Translations under genes and position numbers: made by a program
In this document: positions 19,517 to 27,904 of the stretch, piece after piece
How positions within the stretch are numbered: the first letter of the stretch is position 1
Layout: the number at the start of each line of letters is the position of its first letter
NCBI GenBank assembly: GCA_965216255.1
Contig: OZ244148.1
Span: 1,178,001-1,242,000, forward strand
Direction of reading: 5' to 3'
Length of the DNA stretch: 64,000 nt
Source of the DNA: G965216255 sp965216255
GTDB lineage: Bacteria; Bacteroidota; Rhodothermia; Rhodothermales; Bin80
The notes under the pieces: generated by a model
The model's database searches: none
Told to the model about the DNA's origin: nothing
What the model saw: only the letters and a program-made list of their open reading frames with translations

Positions 19517-19960
19517 TTACAACCTGTTATGAAGCAAAATGGTAAACATCGGCCAGACCACCGCTTCCAGATCGGGCAGCATCGTGCCCGCCTTCGGTGT
19601 CTGTTTCCACGTGATGGACTGAGCCCGCTGGTCGCCCTCATCCGTCTGCACTTCAATATCGTAGTGCTGTTTCAGGCACCCGATATGTTCCCATATCTGG
19701 TCTAGGCACTTTTGCGTCTTCGGCCTGGCAAGCCCCTCAGACAGCTTGGCAAGGGCCTCTTCAAATCTCTCCGCACGCTGCTTCATCATGGCCTCTTCCT
19801 TCGCCATACGGGACCGACAGTAGAGCCGCACCTCGTCCTCTGCCGCCTCTCGGTATACCTCCACGTCACTGTCCTAGACCGTCTCCAAGACCTCTGCACG
19901 CTCCTCCTCAAGGTGCTTCCTCCGCTCCCGTGATACCCTCTCTAGGCCAGGTTAGAGGCG
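19517..19960 (-). pseudogene. IS1634-family transposase internal fragment
   Basis: Minus strand, reads VEVYREAAEDEVRLYCRS, then EEALAKLSEGLARPKTQ and HYDIEVQTDEGDQRAQSITW. This is colinear with residues flanking the intron in the 16966-19452 copy but without the intron. Both ends are lost; an in-frame stop (about 19875) separates the part further upstream. Useful as the uninterrupted reference for intron copy B. Confidence 0.7.
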
Positions 19961-19988
19961 TAGCGAAAATGCGTATTTGCACAATTAC

Positions 19989-20354
19989 TCATACAGGAAT
20001 TGGGATGCACTCTAGGCACCACACCCTAGTGCTCACTGCCTCCTCACTGCCATTACCAGAAGCGTCAATGCGCCAGCACTGGGTATCCTTTTCTAACTCT
20101 TTATTGCAGAGCACACATGTCTCACGTTTTTCGTGGAGTTTGCCACAGCGTACTAGAGACGACCGTGCGAAAGATGGCGCGCCTTTAGTTTCACCTTCTA
20201 TAAGCAAGCTGCGCCGTTGCCACCCTTTTTCCTCTTCCAGCTTCGCAAAGCGAATTTGTACATAGTCCCTATAGCAGAGATCACATCGCTTCAATCTCAG
20301 ACGCAGTTGGTTCCCCTGCCTGTCGCAGTCCACACAACTTGGTATTCCTTCCAT
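19989..20354 (-). CDS. Small cysteine-rich protein, probable zinc binding
   Basis: 121 residues starting MEGIPSCVDCDRQGN. Two pairs of C-x2-C motifs (CVDC with CDLC near the N-terminus, CVLC with CLEC near the C-terminus) suggest two zinc-binding modules separated by a basic linker (RFAKLEEEKGWQRRS). No signal peptide or membrane segment. It lies between an IS1634 fragment and a partition-locus remnant, transcribed like the latter. I do not recognise the family. Confidence 0.5.
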   Translation of the reverse strand: MEGIPSCVDCDRQGNQLRLRLKRCDLCYRDYVQIRFAKLEEEKGWQRRSLLIEGETKGAPSFARSSLVRCGKLHEKRETCVLCNKELEKDTQCWRIDASGNGSEEAVSTRVWCLECIPIPV

Positions 20355-20388
20355 TATTTTCTGCCTCCTCTGGGGCGCTTGGGTTATG

Positions 20389-20630
20389 TCACACGCTATT
20401 TCCCGCGTCCAAGCTCTGTTGCAGCACCTTAACTATCATCGCACTCATATCCCACTCCTGCTCCACAATCCGCAGCTTCAGCGTCTTGACGCAGCAACGC
20501 CGGTAGATGCACATGCAGCCGCTTTGTTTCTTCCTTCCCCCAGTACGTCCAGCACTTTCATCGTAGGCGGGTTTCGGTGCATAGTGCGGCGTCCAAGCGA
20601 CTGGCCCACGTCTAGGTCAAACTTGCTCAT
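20389..20630 (-). pseudogene. Small RHH-like gene downstream of parA remnant, frameshifted
   Basis: An ATG at 20630, overlapping the ParA stop by 14 nt, begins MSKFDLDVGQSLGRRT and stops after 50 codons. The next frame then gives VKTLKLRIVEQEWDMSAMIV up to a stop at 20389-20391. The joined product, a basic strand followed by helices, resembles small ribbon-helix-helix DNA-binding partners of ParA. The frameshift near 20480 makes it a likely pseudogene. Family assignment is tentative. Confidence 0.4.
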
Positions 20631-20865
20631 GGATCATATCCAGCAGTTCGGTGGTGATTGCCCGTATTTCAGCCGCGGCCTTGAGCCGCCCCCGTACGTC
20701 CATCACGGTCAGGCCTCCGCCTCCAGCCTCTTCGTACGCCACGCGGTGCGTAGTCCGCGCCATCATAACCGGAACCCCAACCTCCGTTAAGGTGCGGTCA
20801 GGCTCATCGACAACTACTCGGAACACAGCGGCCCTACTGGATCTGCCCCGATCCAAGCCGGGCAC
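20617..20865 (-). pseudogene. ParA-family ATPase C-terminal fragment
   Basis: The frame reads EVGVPVMMARTTHRVAYEEA, then GGGGLTVMDV and KAAAEIRAITTELLDMI. This is the final strand-helix pattern of ParA/MinD-type partition ATPases (P-V-x-x-x-I-x-x-R-x-AYAEA, G-x-TV, KAAAEI-x-x-L). The Walker A half is missing, so it is only the C-terminus. With the overlapping small gene downstream it looks like the tail of a plasmid or integrative-element partition operon. Confidence 0.5.
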
Positions 20866-20942
20866 GGGGTCGCTGGCGGGTGCTGGAGAACTGACGGAAT
20901 TGGGAGAACAATTATCCCATGCACGTGGAAACGCTGAACGAT

Positions 20943-21905
20943 CTATCTCATGTCGTCTTGCTCGTCAATCGTTCGTCTATTGCAGAAGTCGTAAATGAAA
21001 TTCTGCTGTATGTGCCATCGTCCTTCTTCATCTGGCATAGCGACTTCACCTGCGCCAGTGTACCGGAAGGCCAATACGAGAAACTCCCCTTCTACACCCT
21101 CCCGGAGCGTGTTCCCTTTCAAGTAAACGACAGCTTCCGCTCCTGCCACCGCATGTTGTCTGACGGAGCGCACTTCAAAGTCGGTTAGCTCTGCGAATTC
21201 CGCCATGTTTCTCATCTCCCCCGCCAATGCGCCGATTGAGCTCTTTTGAAGATTCACAGCGCGCTCTGCCATTTTGCCGTAGTTCTTCTTCTTCCAATGC
21301 TTCAGAAATCCTGCAACCGCATACTCGGGCGAATTGCAATCCATGGCCTCACAGTTGAATGGCCCCAAGCTCTCCCGAGGCTCGAATTCGTCCATTACCT
21401 GCCTATCGGACTTGAGCTTCTGCAAATCGTTCACCAGCTCAGGAATGCTGACGTTCGTTTTCGACTCATGCTCATCGATACGCTGCTCCTCTGTAGACTT
21501 GTCATGAGCCCAATCAACGAGTGCTATCATTAGGTGCCAAGCTTTCATGCATACAGTACGGTTAGCGTAACCCAGCGATCGACCGTGAAGAATACCGTGT
21601 CGTAGCGGTAGCACCATCTCTTCGTGGGCAGTCTTCCTGACACCCTTGGTCAGTTGTTTGACCAGGAAAGGCAAGGATGTTGGATGGCCAGGAATTGAAT
21701 CGAAGACAGTAAGATCGGCGTCCTCCTTGAAGGGGCTAAAGCCAAGAACATCCGATGCGAAGCCATCACAGGCAATAAGAATCAGCGGTACTGCTGCCCA
21801 GTAACGCTCCTCAAGCGTCAGTGCAAGTGCTTCTTGAAGCTGGTGCCATCTCTTCACTCGTACCAGCCCTTCCTTGTTAAAGCTTTTCGCCGGCCCATTT
21901 AACAA
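20943..21905 (-). CDS. HEPN-like protein, 5' end separated by IS30
   Basis: 320 residues readable. Residues about 105-115 contain LRHGILHGR, which fits the R-x4-H motif of HEPN ribonuclease/adaptor domains and sits in a helical context. The C-terminal 100 residues form a separate domain resembling NTF2-like folds (strands FEVRSVRQH, AVVYLKGN, WHIQQNFIYDF). The frame begins with TTG right at the IS30 boundary. On the other side of IS30 an open frame on the same strand starts GTG at 23332 behind GGGGA and runs 17 codons (KKERRFCATNRSPIKV) to the insertion point, so the native gene was split. HEPN function is inferred from one motif. Confidence 0.55.
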   Translation of the reverse strand: MLNGPAKSFNKEGLVRVKRWHQLQEALALTLEERYWAAVPLILIACDGFASDVLGFSPFKEDADLTVFDSIPGHPTSLPFLVKQLTKGVRKTAHEEMVLPLRHGILHGRSLGYANRTVCMKAWHLMIALVDWAHDKSTEEQRIDEHESKTNVSIPELVNDLQKLKSDRQVMDEFEPRESLGPFNCEAMDCNSPEYAVAGFLKHWKKKNYGKMAERAVNLQKSSIGALAGEMRNMAEFAELTDFEVRSVRQHAVAGAEAVVYLKGNTLREGVEGEFLVLAFRYTGAGEVAMPDEEGRWHIQQNFIYDFCNRRTIDEQDDMR

Positions 21906-23281
21906 CGAAGTGCAACACTTGATTTGGATGACAGCGCGCTAGCAAGCGCGTATTCATCACGCTGATTACATGTGAGCGAGATGATGCCGGTACGCTCCGT
22001 TAAGACATCATTGGAGGGTATCAAATGGCGACGGGCTATCATCATCTTTCCTATGAGGAAAGGTGCCAGATTCACGCATTGAGGAAGCGAGCTGATTCGC
22101 TGCGCGAGATTGCGCGACAGTTGGGTCGCTCGCCATCGACGATCAGCCGGGAGTTGCATCGCAACAGCGGAGGTAGGGGCTACCGGTATCAACAGGCTAC
22201 CCGCTTGGCCAGCGGGCGGCGGAGGAAGGCATCGTTGCGTCCACGGAAGATGACTGAAGCGATGTGGTCTCTTGTGCGTGAGAAGCTCGCCCTGCACTGG
22301 AGTCCAGAGCAGGTCTCGGGTCGACTTCGTCGTGATGGTGTCGTTTCGGTAAGCACCACATGGATTTACAGGCATAGCTGGGCGGACCGAGCGGCTGGCG
22401 GATCGTTGTACAAGCTGCTGCGTCGCCGTGGTAAGCGGTACAACAGGCGTAACAAGAGCGGTGCTGGGCGCGGCCTGATACCGCACCGTGTAGACATCAG
22501 CGAACGTGATCCCATTGTAGAGCAGAAGACGCGGATAGGCGACTGGGAGGTTGATACGATCATCGGGGCGAAACAACAGGGAGCACTGGTATCCATGGTC
22601 GATCGCGCCTCGAAATTCACGTTTCTTGAGCACGTTGCGTCAAAGGCTGCGATCGGGGTCCGCCATGCGATCATAGGTTGTCTCAGTCCGGTAAAGGACC
22701 GGGTACTTACTATCACGGCGGACAATGGCAAGGAGTTCGCTCATCATCGCCAGATCGCCAGCGCGCTTTCCGCATCGTTTTACTTTGCGAGGCCATACCA
22801 CTCCTGGGAGCGTGGTCTGAACGAGCACACCAACGGCCTGGTGCGAGAGTACTTCCCGAAGGCAACCAACTTTCACACGGTTGAACCGGCAGCGGTGAGG
22901 CGGGTGCAAGCGCAATTGAACAACCGTCCGCGCCGATGCTTGGCCTACCGCACGCCGGCGGAGGTTTTCCTTCCTGCACTAGAGGGCGTGGCAGCCTCCG
23001 CGTCCATGGTCTGAGTCGGGTCGTCGCCAGAAAGACCCATAGACCATTGTACCATGTTCGGGTTACATCATGCGTGCCTACACGCAGGGGAAGAGCCATG
23101 CTCGCCCGTCGGCATTGGCTGCCTCAAAGGTCAAGGAGCGCGAATTTCTTCGGCCAGCAAGCAGCTTCTTCTCCGGTCGGGCTCCGCCCTCCCTCCGAAG
23201 AAGCTCGTTTTCCGCGTTGCCTGTGCTATCTTCTGTCTCTACTCAGGGGCATACTACCTTGTCTACAGTTGTTGCACTTCG
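21906..23281 (+). mobile_element. IS30-family insertion sequence
   Basis: About 1376 bp. Imperfect terminal inverted repeats share CGAAGTGCAACA at the left (21906-21917) and its complement TGTTGCACTTCG at the right (23270-23281). It holds one intact transposase. It splits the HEPN-like gene on the opposite strand. I see no clear 2-3 bp target duplication. Confidence 0.75.
22025..23014 (+). CDS. IS30-family transposase, intact
   Basis: 329 residues, normal length for the family. The N-terminal helix-turn-helix reads LSYEERCQIHAL, REIARQLGRSPSTISREL. The DDE core has GDWEVDTIIG (first Asp), ITADNGKEF (second Asp) and GLNEHTNGLVREYFPK (Glu). The C-terminus LNNRPRRCLAYRTPAEVF is standard. The start ATG at 22025 is preceded by GGAGGG. 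One of the few undamaged transposases in the window, so this IS is probably a recent arrival and may be active. Confidence 0.93.
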   Translation: MATGYHHLSYEERCQIHALRKRADSLREIARQLGRSPSTISRELHRNSGGRGYRYQQATRLASGRRRKASLRPRKMTEAMWSLVREKLALHWSPEQVSGRLRRDGVVSVSTTWIYRHSWADRAAGGSLYKLLRRRGKRYNRRNKSGAGRGLIPHRVDISERDPIVEQKTRIGDWEVDTIIGAKQQGALVSMVDRASKFTFLEHVASKAAIGVRHAIIGCLSPVKDRVLTITADNGKEFAHHRQIASALSASFYFARPYHSWERGLNEHTNGLVREYFPKATNFHTVEPAAVRRVQAQLNNRPRRCLAYRTPAEVFLPALEGVAASASMV

Positions 23282-23377
23282 GACTTTAATTGGCGATCGG
23301 TTTGTAGCACAGAATCGACGCTCTTTCTTCACTCCCCGAGCCTCTGTACCTCAATTGGCCCAAAATCACCGCTTAGA

Positions 23378-23632
23378 TCAGAGCTTCCTAAAGTAACTTC
23401 CCAGGTGCTGCCGTGCTTGCCGCAGGTTCGCGTATTCGTGGATGTAGACATCCTCGTAATTTGACGCTGCGCCACAGTCGCTGGACCAAAATATTGTCGT
23501 AGCACCGGCCGCGACCATACATCGATATTCGATGGAATTCTGCAGGGCCATCTCAAATATTCGCCCTAATAACACCGAATAGGCATCCAGACGACGTGCG
23601 GAAGCTGCCAGTCCGGCGGCACCGTAGAGCAA
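23378..23632 (-). CDS. Hypothetical protein, 84 residues
   Basis: Starts MLYGAAGLAASARRLD, then GRIFEMALQNSIEYRCMVAAGATTIFW and ends GSYFRKL. It lies just upstream of the split HEPN-like gene on the same strand (46 bp before the GTG at 23332), so it may have been the first gene of that unit. No recognisable domain; it could also be the remnant of a longer gene. The 23633-23729 gap holds nothing I can name. Confidence 0.35.
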   Translation of the reverse strand: MLYGAAGLAASARRLDAYSVLLGRIFEMALQNSIEYRCMVAAGATTIFWSSDCGAASNYEDVYIHEYANLRQARQHLGSYFRKL

Positions 23633-23729
23633 GCAAGGCAGTCTGCAGGGTATGGCTGCAGCTATAATTTCTGTGCCTTCAAGCCGCCAGGCATATTGCC
23701 CTGCAGGCTGTTACCAGCAACCAGAGCAT

Positions 23730-25625
23730 TCATGGTAGAAGTATGTGCTCCTCCAGACGCGCAATCCAAAGACCCGAATTAAGATCGGAGGTATAAATAT
23801 TACCCTTGAAGAGCTGCGCACCCCATGTCATGGGCCACTCGGGGACTACCGTGATGGCATCCGTCGTGCGCAGGGCTGCTATCTCCCGGCCCTGCCGAAA
23901 CAGGTCACCGCGCAACTCCCCCGAAATATCAAGGACGCGCAGACCCCCCTGATAATATCCAACGTAGAGGCGGTCTTCTTCCGCCCAGATGTTGTGCGCC
24001 CCCGCTCCGGGCACCTCATACCGTGCCACCTCGACCGGATGATCCATGTCGGTAACATCCAGCACGTGAATAAAGCCTGTCGCATCGATAGGAGCATAAG
24101 GCTTCCAGCCGTCCGGCCATATCTCGTCTCCCATGAAGAGGTAGCGGCCATGGCGCCATGCCACGTGCGTGTTACCCTGGGGATACCGGTACTGGCTGAC
24201 GAATGCCGGTGCCGCAGGCGCGCCACCGTGCGTACCGGCACCGACGTCAAGTATGACCACACCGTCGTCCCAGTACGAAAGGTAGGCATAGCCTTCCTGC
24301 ACAATGACGTCATGCAGGGTCTTCGAGCGCTTGTCCAGGCCCCATCGGCCCACTTCACGCGGAAGGCGCGGATCGCTGATGTCTATGATATGCAGGTCAT
24401 TCGTTCCGTTGTGACAGGCATATACCAGGTCGGTGGTCCCGTCAATCCAGACGTTGTGCACGCCTCCGGTGACCGTGTCCGTGTATTCCGAAAGTATGGT
24501 CGGATGCGCAGGAATAGCAAGATCCAGGATCACCATGCCATTGCGCCGGTCCGAAGCACCCTCTCGCGTTATGATGCCAATGCGGTTATTGGGGTGAATC
24601 TTGACGTCGTTGATGCGCCGGGCGTCTAACTGCAGCGAATCCGTGAGTACGGGCGATGAGGGGTCGGTTACGTCGAACGCCTTCATCCAGTCGTGTAGAA
24701 ACGTGCCCACATAGGCGTAATCCTGCCCGTCCACGCCTTCAAACACCCAGGTATCCCCGGAATGGTGCGCTCCAATGGCTCCCCTTCCAACTTGCTTGAG
24801 TACGGCCTGGTAGCGTCGCGGCTCGACGTCCACCGTAATCGTGCGCGTCACGCTATGGTCAATGTGCGCGGTAATGTCATGCGGACCGCTCTTTTCGGCC
24901 ACGAAAACACCGTCAATCCCATCAGAGACGATATGGGCGCCATCGCTTCCCACCGACCAGCCGGGATAGATGCCCTCTACTGCGGCGCCGACTGCATCGC
25001 GCGCCTGCACCCGGAAGCGAACCACATCACCCTGGCGCATCTGTATGCGGTTTTGCGAAATACTGTAGGCTACAGCCGGGTTCTCGACCACCGTGACCAT
25101 GACGCGATCGACAATACGACCCGCCCGGATTGCAATGGATGCCTTGCCTGGTGCCACGCCGCTGAGGATGCCGTCGCGATCGACCCTGGCCACGCGCGCA
25201 TTATTGCTTGAATAGCGGAGCGTGGCCCCCGGCAGGCGTTCATCCAGGCGCGTGCGTACCACCACAGACACGGGAACGGTCGTCCCCGCCAGGACCTGGC
25301 TCACCGGCAACTGCGCCTCAATACTGGCCGGAGGCAACTGCGGCACCTGGATCATGGCGTACGCAGGCTTGCCCTCCACCACCGCCACTACGCGAGCAAA
25401 CCCGGGCCGGTGGGCCGTAACGGTCCCGGTTGAATCCACGGTCGCCACTTCCTCCTCCCGAATGTACCACTGTACAGCCTCCAGACGGCGCCCGCCCTCG
25501 CTCCGGGCCACAAACTGCAGCGCTTCCTCCACTTCAATTACGGCCTGGGAAGGTTCAATCAGCACGGTATCAGGGGCCATCTGCTGAAAAGCGACCATAA
25601 TGGTCAGAGACAGAGCCAAGTTCAT
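23730..25625 (-). CDS. Secreted LVIVD-repeat protein with Big2-like domains
   Basis: 631 residues from the ATG at 25625, chosen because it gives a signal peptide (MNLALSLTIMVAFQQMA); a longer upstream frame lacks one. Residues about 20-290 hold three Ig-like Big2-type domains (motifs VQWYIREEEVATVDSTGTVTA, ARVDRDGILSGVAPGKASI). The rest is a beta-propeller of LVIVD repeats (FDVTDPSSPVL, VILDLAIPAHPTIL, HIIDISDPRLPREVG, HVLDVTDMDHPVEV, RVLDISG). LVIVD proteins are outer-surface or periplasmic with no assigned enzyme activity; adhesion or substrate binding is inferred. Divergent from the MATE gene with only 30 bp between starts. Confidence 0.85.
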   Translation of the reverse strand: MNLALSLTIMVAFQQMAPDTVLIEPSQAVIEVEEALQFVARSEGGRRLEAVQWYIREEEVATVDSTGTVTAHRPGFARVVAVVEGKPAYAMIQVPQLPPASIEAQLPVSQVLAGTTVPVSVVVRTRLDERLPGATLRYSSNNARVARVDRDGILSGVAPGKASIAIRAGRIVDRVMVTVVENPAVAYSISQNRIQMRQGDVVRFRVQARDAVGAAVEGIYPGWSVGSDGAHIVSDGIDGVFVAEKSGPHDITAHIDHSVTRTITVDVEPRRYQAVLKQVGRGAIGAHHSGDTWVFEGVDGQDYAYVGTFLHDWMKAFDVTDPSSPVLTDSLQLDARRINDVKIHPNNRIGIITREGASDRRNGMVILDLAIPAHPTILSEYTDTVTGGVHNVWIDGTTDLVYACHNGTNDLHIIDISDPRLPREVGRWGLDKRSKTLHDVIVQEGYAYLSYWDDGVVILDVGAGTHGGAPAAPAFVSQYRYPQGNTHVAWRHGRYLFMGDEIWPDGWKPYAPIDATGFIHVLDVTDMDHPVEVARYEVPGAGAHNIWAEEDRLYVGYYQGGLRVLDISGELRGDLFRQGREIAALRTTDAITVVPEWPMTWGAQLFKGNIYTSDLNSGLWIARLEEHILLP

Positions 25626-25655
25626 GGCGGTACGCGTCTGGTTCGCAGGACTAAC

Positions 25656-27110
25656 GTGGCCTGGGCGGCGCTGGATCCGCAGGCAGGCCACATACGGTTC
25701 GCCGTATCTTTGCGCTTCCACTTGACAAACGGCACGTTGAGCGAGACCCGCCGCAAGATTGGCTTCGAAATACGGGAGCTTGTGCTCCTGGCCGGACCCA
25801 TCGTCGGCATGCAGGTAGGCCAAATTTCAAATGGCTTCATCGATGTCGTCATGGTCGGGCGGCTGGGTCCGGAAGCGCTGGCCAGCGTCGCGCTGGGTAA
25901 TGCGACCTTCCTGTTTTTTCTGCTCGTATGCGTCGGCGTGCTGACGGCCGTTGGGCCCCTGGTTTCGCAGGCCTTCGGGGCGGGCACGTACGATCCCATT
26001 GGTCGCAGCGTGCGCCAGGGGCTTTGGCTTGCCGCAGCGCTGGCCCTTCCCATTGGACTACTGCTCTGGAGCATCGGGCCCGTATGGATCCTCATGCACC
26101 AGGATCCGCATACCGTGGCCATAGCCCAGGAATACGTCCGGGCCGTGGTCTGGGGGTTCGTTCCGTTCTTGTGGTTTATTGTTTTCCGAAATTTTGTCGA
26201 GGCGGTATCCCGGCCTTGGCCGGTCACCGCCATCATCGTGTGCAGCATAGGCCTCAACATAGTGGCCAATGCCGCACTGATGTTCGGTCATTTCGGGATG
26301 CCGGCACTGGGCGTGGTCGGCACCGGATGGGCGACCGCCATTGTGTACTGGTTTCAGTTCGTGGCACTCGTGGGTTACGTGCTTTCCCGGCCTCGATTCC
26401 GGGCGTTCCGGCTGTTTCACCGTTTAGGCCGCATCGATCTGCAGTACCTCCGGGAGATCCTTCACATCGGACTCCCCATCGGCGGCATATACGGCCTCGA
26501 AGTCGCCTTCTTTGCCTCAACGGCCTTCCTGGCCGGGACGCTGGGCCACACCACGCTCGCCGCCCATCAGATCGCCATCCAGTGCGCCGCGTTCACCTTT
26601 ATGATCCCCCTGGGGATTGGCATTGCGACGTCCGTGCGCGTGGGGCATGCCGTGGGGCGGCAGGATCTGATTGGGGCCCGATGGGCAGGCCAGCTGGGCA
26701 TCGGGCTCTCGGTTCTGGTCATGACCATGGCGGCCGTCGTATTCTGGATCGCACCCCGTCCCATTGTCAGCCTCTTTCTGGATCTTGGCGAAGCAGCCAA
26801 TACGGAGACGGCGATGCTTGCCGTCAAGCTTTTGGGCATTGCGGCTGTGTTTCAGATCTTCGATGGCATGCAAGTGTCTGCCAGTGGAGCGCTGCGCGGC
26901 ATGAAGGATACCCGCATCCCCATGATGCTCTGCTTCATTGCGTACTGGGTGGTAGGGCTGCCTGCAAGCGCTGCCCTCGGCTATGCTGCCGGATGGGGCG
27001 TGCAGGGATTCTGGGCGGGCCTAGTGCTGGGCCTGGCCGTGGCTGCCGTGCTACTCTGCGTACGCTTTTTGCGCCTTGCACGGCGCCCACCCCTTGCAGC
27101 AGTGTCCTGA
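25656..27110 (+). CDS. MATE-family Na+/H+-drug antiporter
   Basis: 484 residues with about 12 hydrophobic segments in two six-helix halves. Family motifs include ELVLLAGPIVGMQVGQISNGFIDVVMVGRLGPEALA at the start of the first half, the VSQAFGAG turn, and in the second half IPLGIGIATSVRVGHAVGRQD and ASGALRGMKDTRIPM. NorM-like exporter of cationic compounds in the inner membrane, driven by Na+ or H+. The GTG at 25656 is used; a TTG about 22 codons downstream that removes a polar leader is possible. The short divergent spacing to the LVIVD gene suggests shared regulation. Confidence 0.9.
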   Translation: MAWAALDPQAGHIRFAVSLRFHLTNGTLSETRRKIGFEIRELVLLAGPIVGMQVGQISNGFIDVVMVGRLGPEALASVALGNATFLFFLLVCVGVLTAVGPLVSQAFGAGTYDPIGRSVRQGLWLAAALALPIGLLLWSIGPVWILMHQDPHTVAIAQEYVRAVVWGFVPFLWFIVFRNFVEAVSRPWPVTAIIVCSIGLNIVANAALMFGHFGMPALGVVGTGWATAIVYWFQFVALVGYVLSRPRFRAFRLFHRLGRIDLQYLREILHIGLPIGGIYGLEVAFFASTAFLAGTLGHTTLAAHQIAIQCAAFTFMIPLGIGIATSVRVGHAVGRQDLIGARWAGQLGIGLSVLVMTMAAVVFWIAPRPIVSLFLDLGEAANTETAMLAVKLLGIAAVFQIFDGMQVSASGALRGMKDTRIPMMLCFIAYWVVGLPASAALGYAAGWGVQGFWAGLVLGLAVAAVLLCVRFLRLARRPPLAAVS

Positions 27111-27249
27111 ATTGTCTTTACATCATTTTCAATATTTATTGAATACCCGTCCGCATTCCGCCTGCGGGGATTCCTAGGCACCTCTTTAGCCGGCCATGCA
27201 GTAGATTACGGCAGTTTTACGCTCAACGCGCTCATCGGCGGCTGGCACC
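27111..27249 (+). promoter_or_regulatory. Upstream region of the respiratory operon with AT-rich inverted repeat
   Basis: 139 bp between the MATE stop and actA. The first 40 bp are strikingly AT-rich in a GC-rich context and contain TCAATA-TT-TATTGA (27129-27142), a perfect 6-bp inverted repeat with a 2-nt spacer. As the only sizeable gap before an 11-gene operon it must hold the main promoter. The inverted repeat could be an operator; which regulator binds is unknown. Confidence 0.4.
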
Positions 27250-27897
27250 ATGCCACAGGTATTTGCTAAGAAGGTCAATTCGCTGCCGATTCTGTCGCTT
27301 GCCGCGGTGCTGTTGGCAAGCTTGGGGAGCCTGGCCTTTGTCTGGTACTATTTTTCGCCGGAGTACACCGATGTTGGGTATGCACCGGAGCAGCCTGTAC
27401 CGTACAGCCACAGACTGCACGTCGACCAGTTGGGCATGGACTGCCGCTACTGCCACAGCTTTGTCGAAGTGGCCGACGCGGCCAACATCCCGACCACACA
27501 GACCTGCATGAATTGCCACGGCATCGTGAAGCCGCAGTCCATAGCACTGATGCCGGTCCACGAAAGCTGGTCTTCTGGTGCGTCCATCCCGTGGGTAAAG
27601 GTGCATGACCTGCCAGATTATGCGCAGTTCAGCCATGCCGTCCACCTCAACAGCGGGGTGGGATGCGAGTCGTGCCACGGGCGCATAGACCAGATGGACG
27701 TGGTACGGCAGGTCGAGCCGCTGTCCATGGGATGGTGCCTTGAGTGCCACAGGGAGCCGGAACTTTATCTTCGTCCCAGCGAGGAGATCACTACGATGGG
27801 GTTTCTGCAGGGTGGAGATTACGTGGGGCGCAATCTGGAGCGAATGGCTGAAGAGGGCATCCAGCCACCTACCAACTGCAGCGCCTGCCATTATTAG
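27250..27897 (+). CDS. actA: Alternative complex III pentahaem cytochrome c subunit ActA
   Basis: 215 residues. One N-terminal membrane anchor (about 12-34) is followed by five CxxCH haem c sites: CRYCH 65-69, CMNCH 86-90, CESCH 139-143, CLECH 163-167 and CSACH 210-214. This is the full count for ActA. The periplasmic domain relays electrons from the quinol-oxidising core of alternative complex III to the monohaem subunit or directly to the oxidase. First gene of the act-cox operon; actB starts 7 bp after its stop. Pentahaem NrfH/c7-type proteins look similar, but the following genes settle the identity. Confidence 0.95.
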   Translation: MPQVFAKKVNSLPILSLAAVLLASLGSLAFVWYYFSPEYTDVGYAPEQPVPYSHRLHVDQLGMDCRYCHSFVEVADAANIPTTQTCMNCHGIVKPQSIALMPVHESWSSGASIPWVKVHDLPDYAQFSHAVHLNSGVGCESCHGRIDQMDVVRQVEPLSMGWCLECHREPELYLRPSEEITTMGFLQGGDYVGRNLERMAEEGIQPPTNCSACHY

Positions 27898-27904
27898 CAG
27901 ACCC

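Noticed and set aside
25928..27142. 404-codon plus-strand frame inside the MATE gene
   Set aside because: Out-of-frame shadow of the MATE transporter; no family features.
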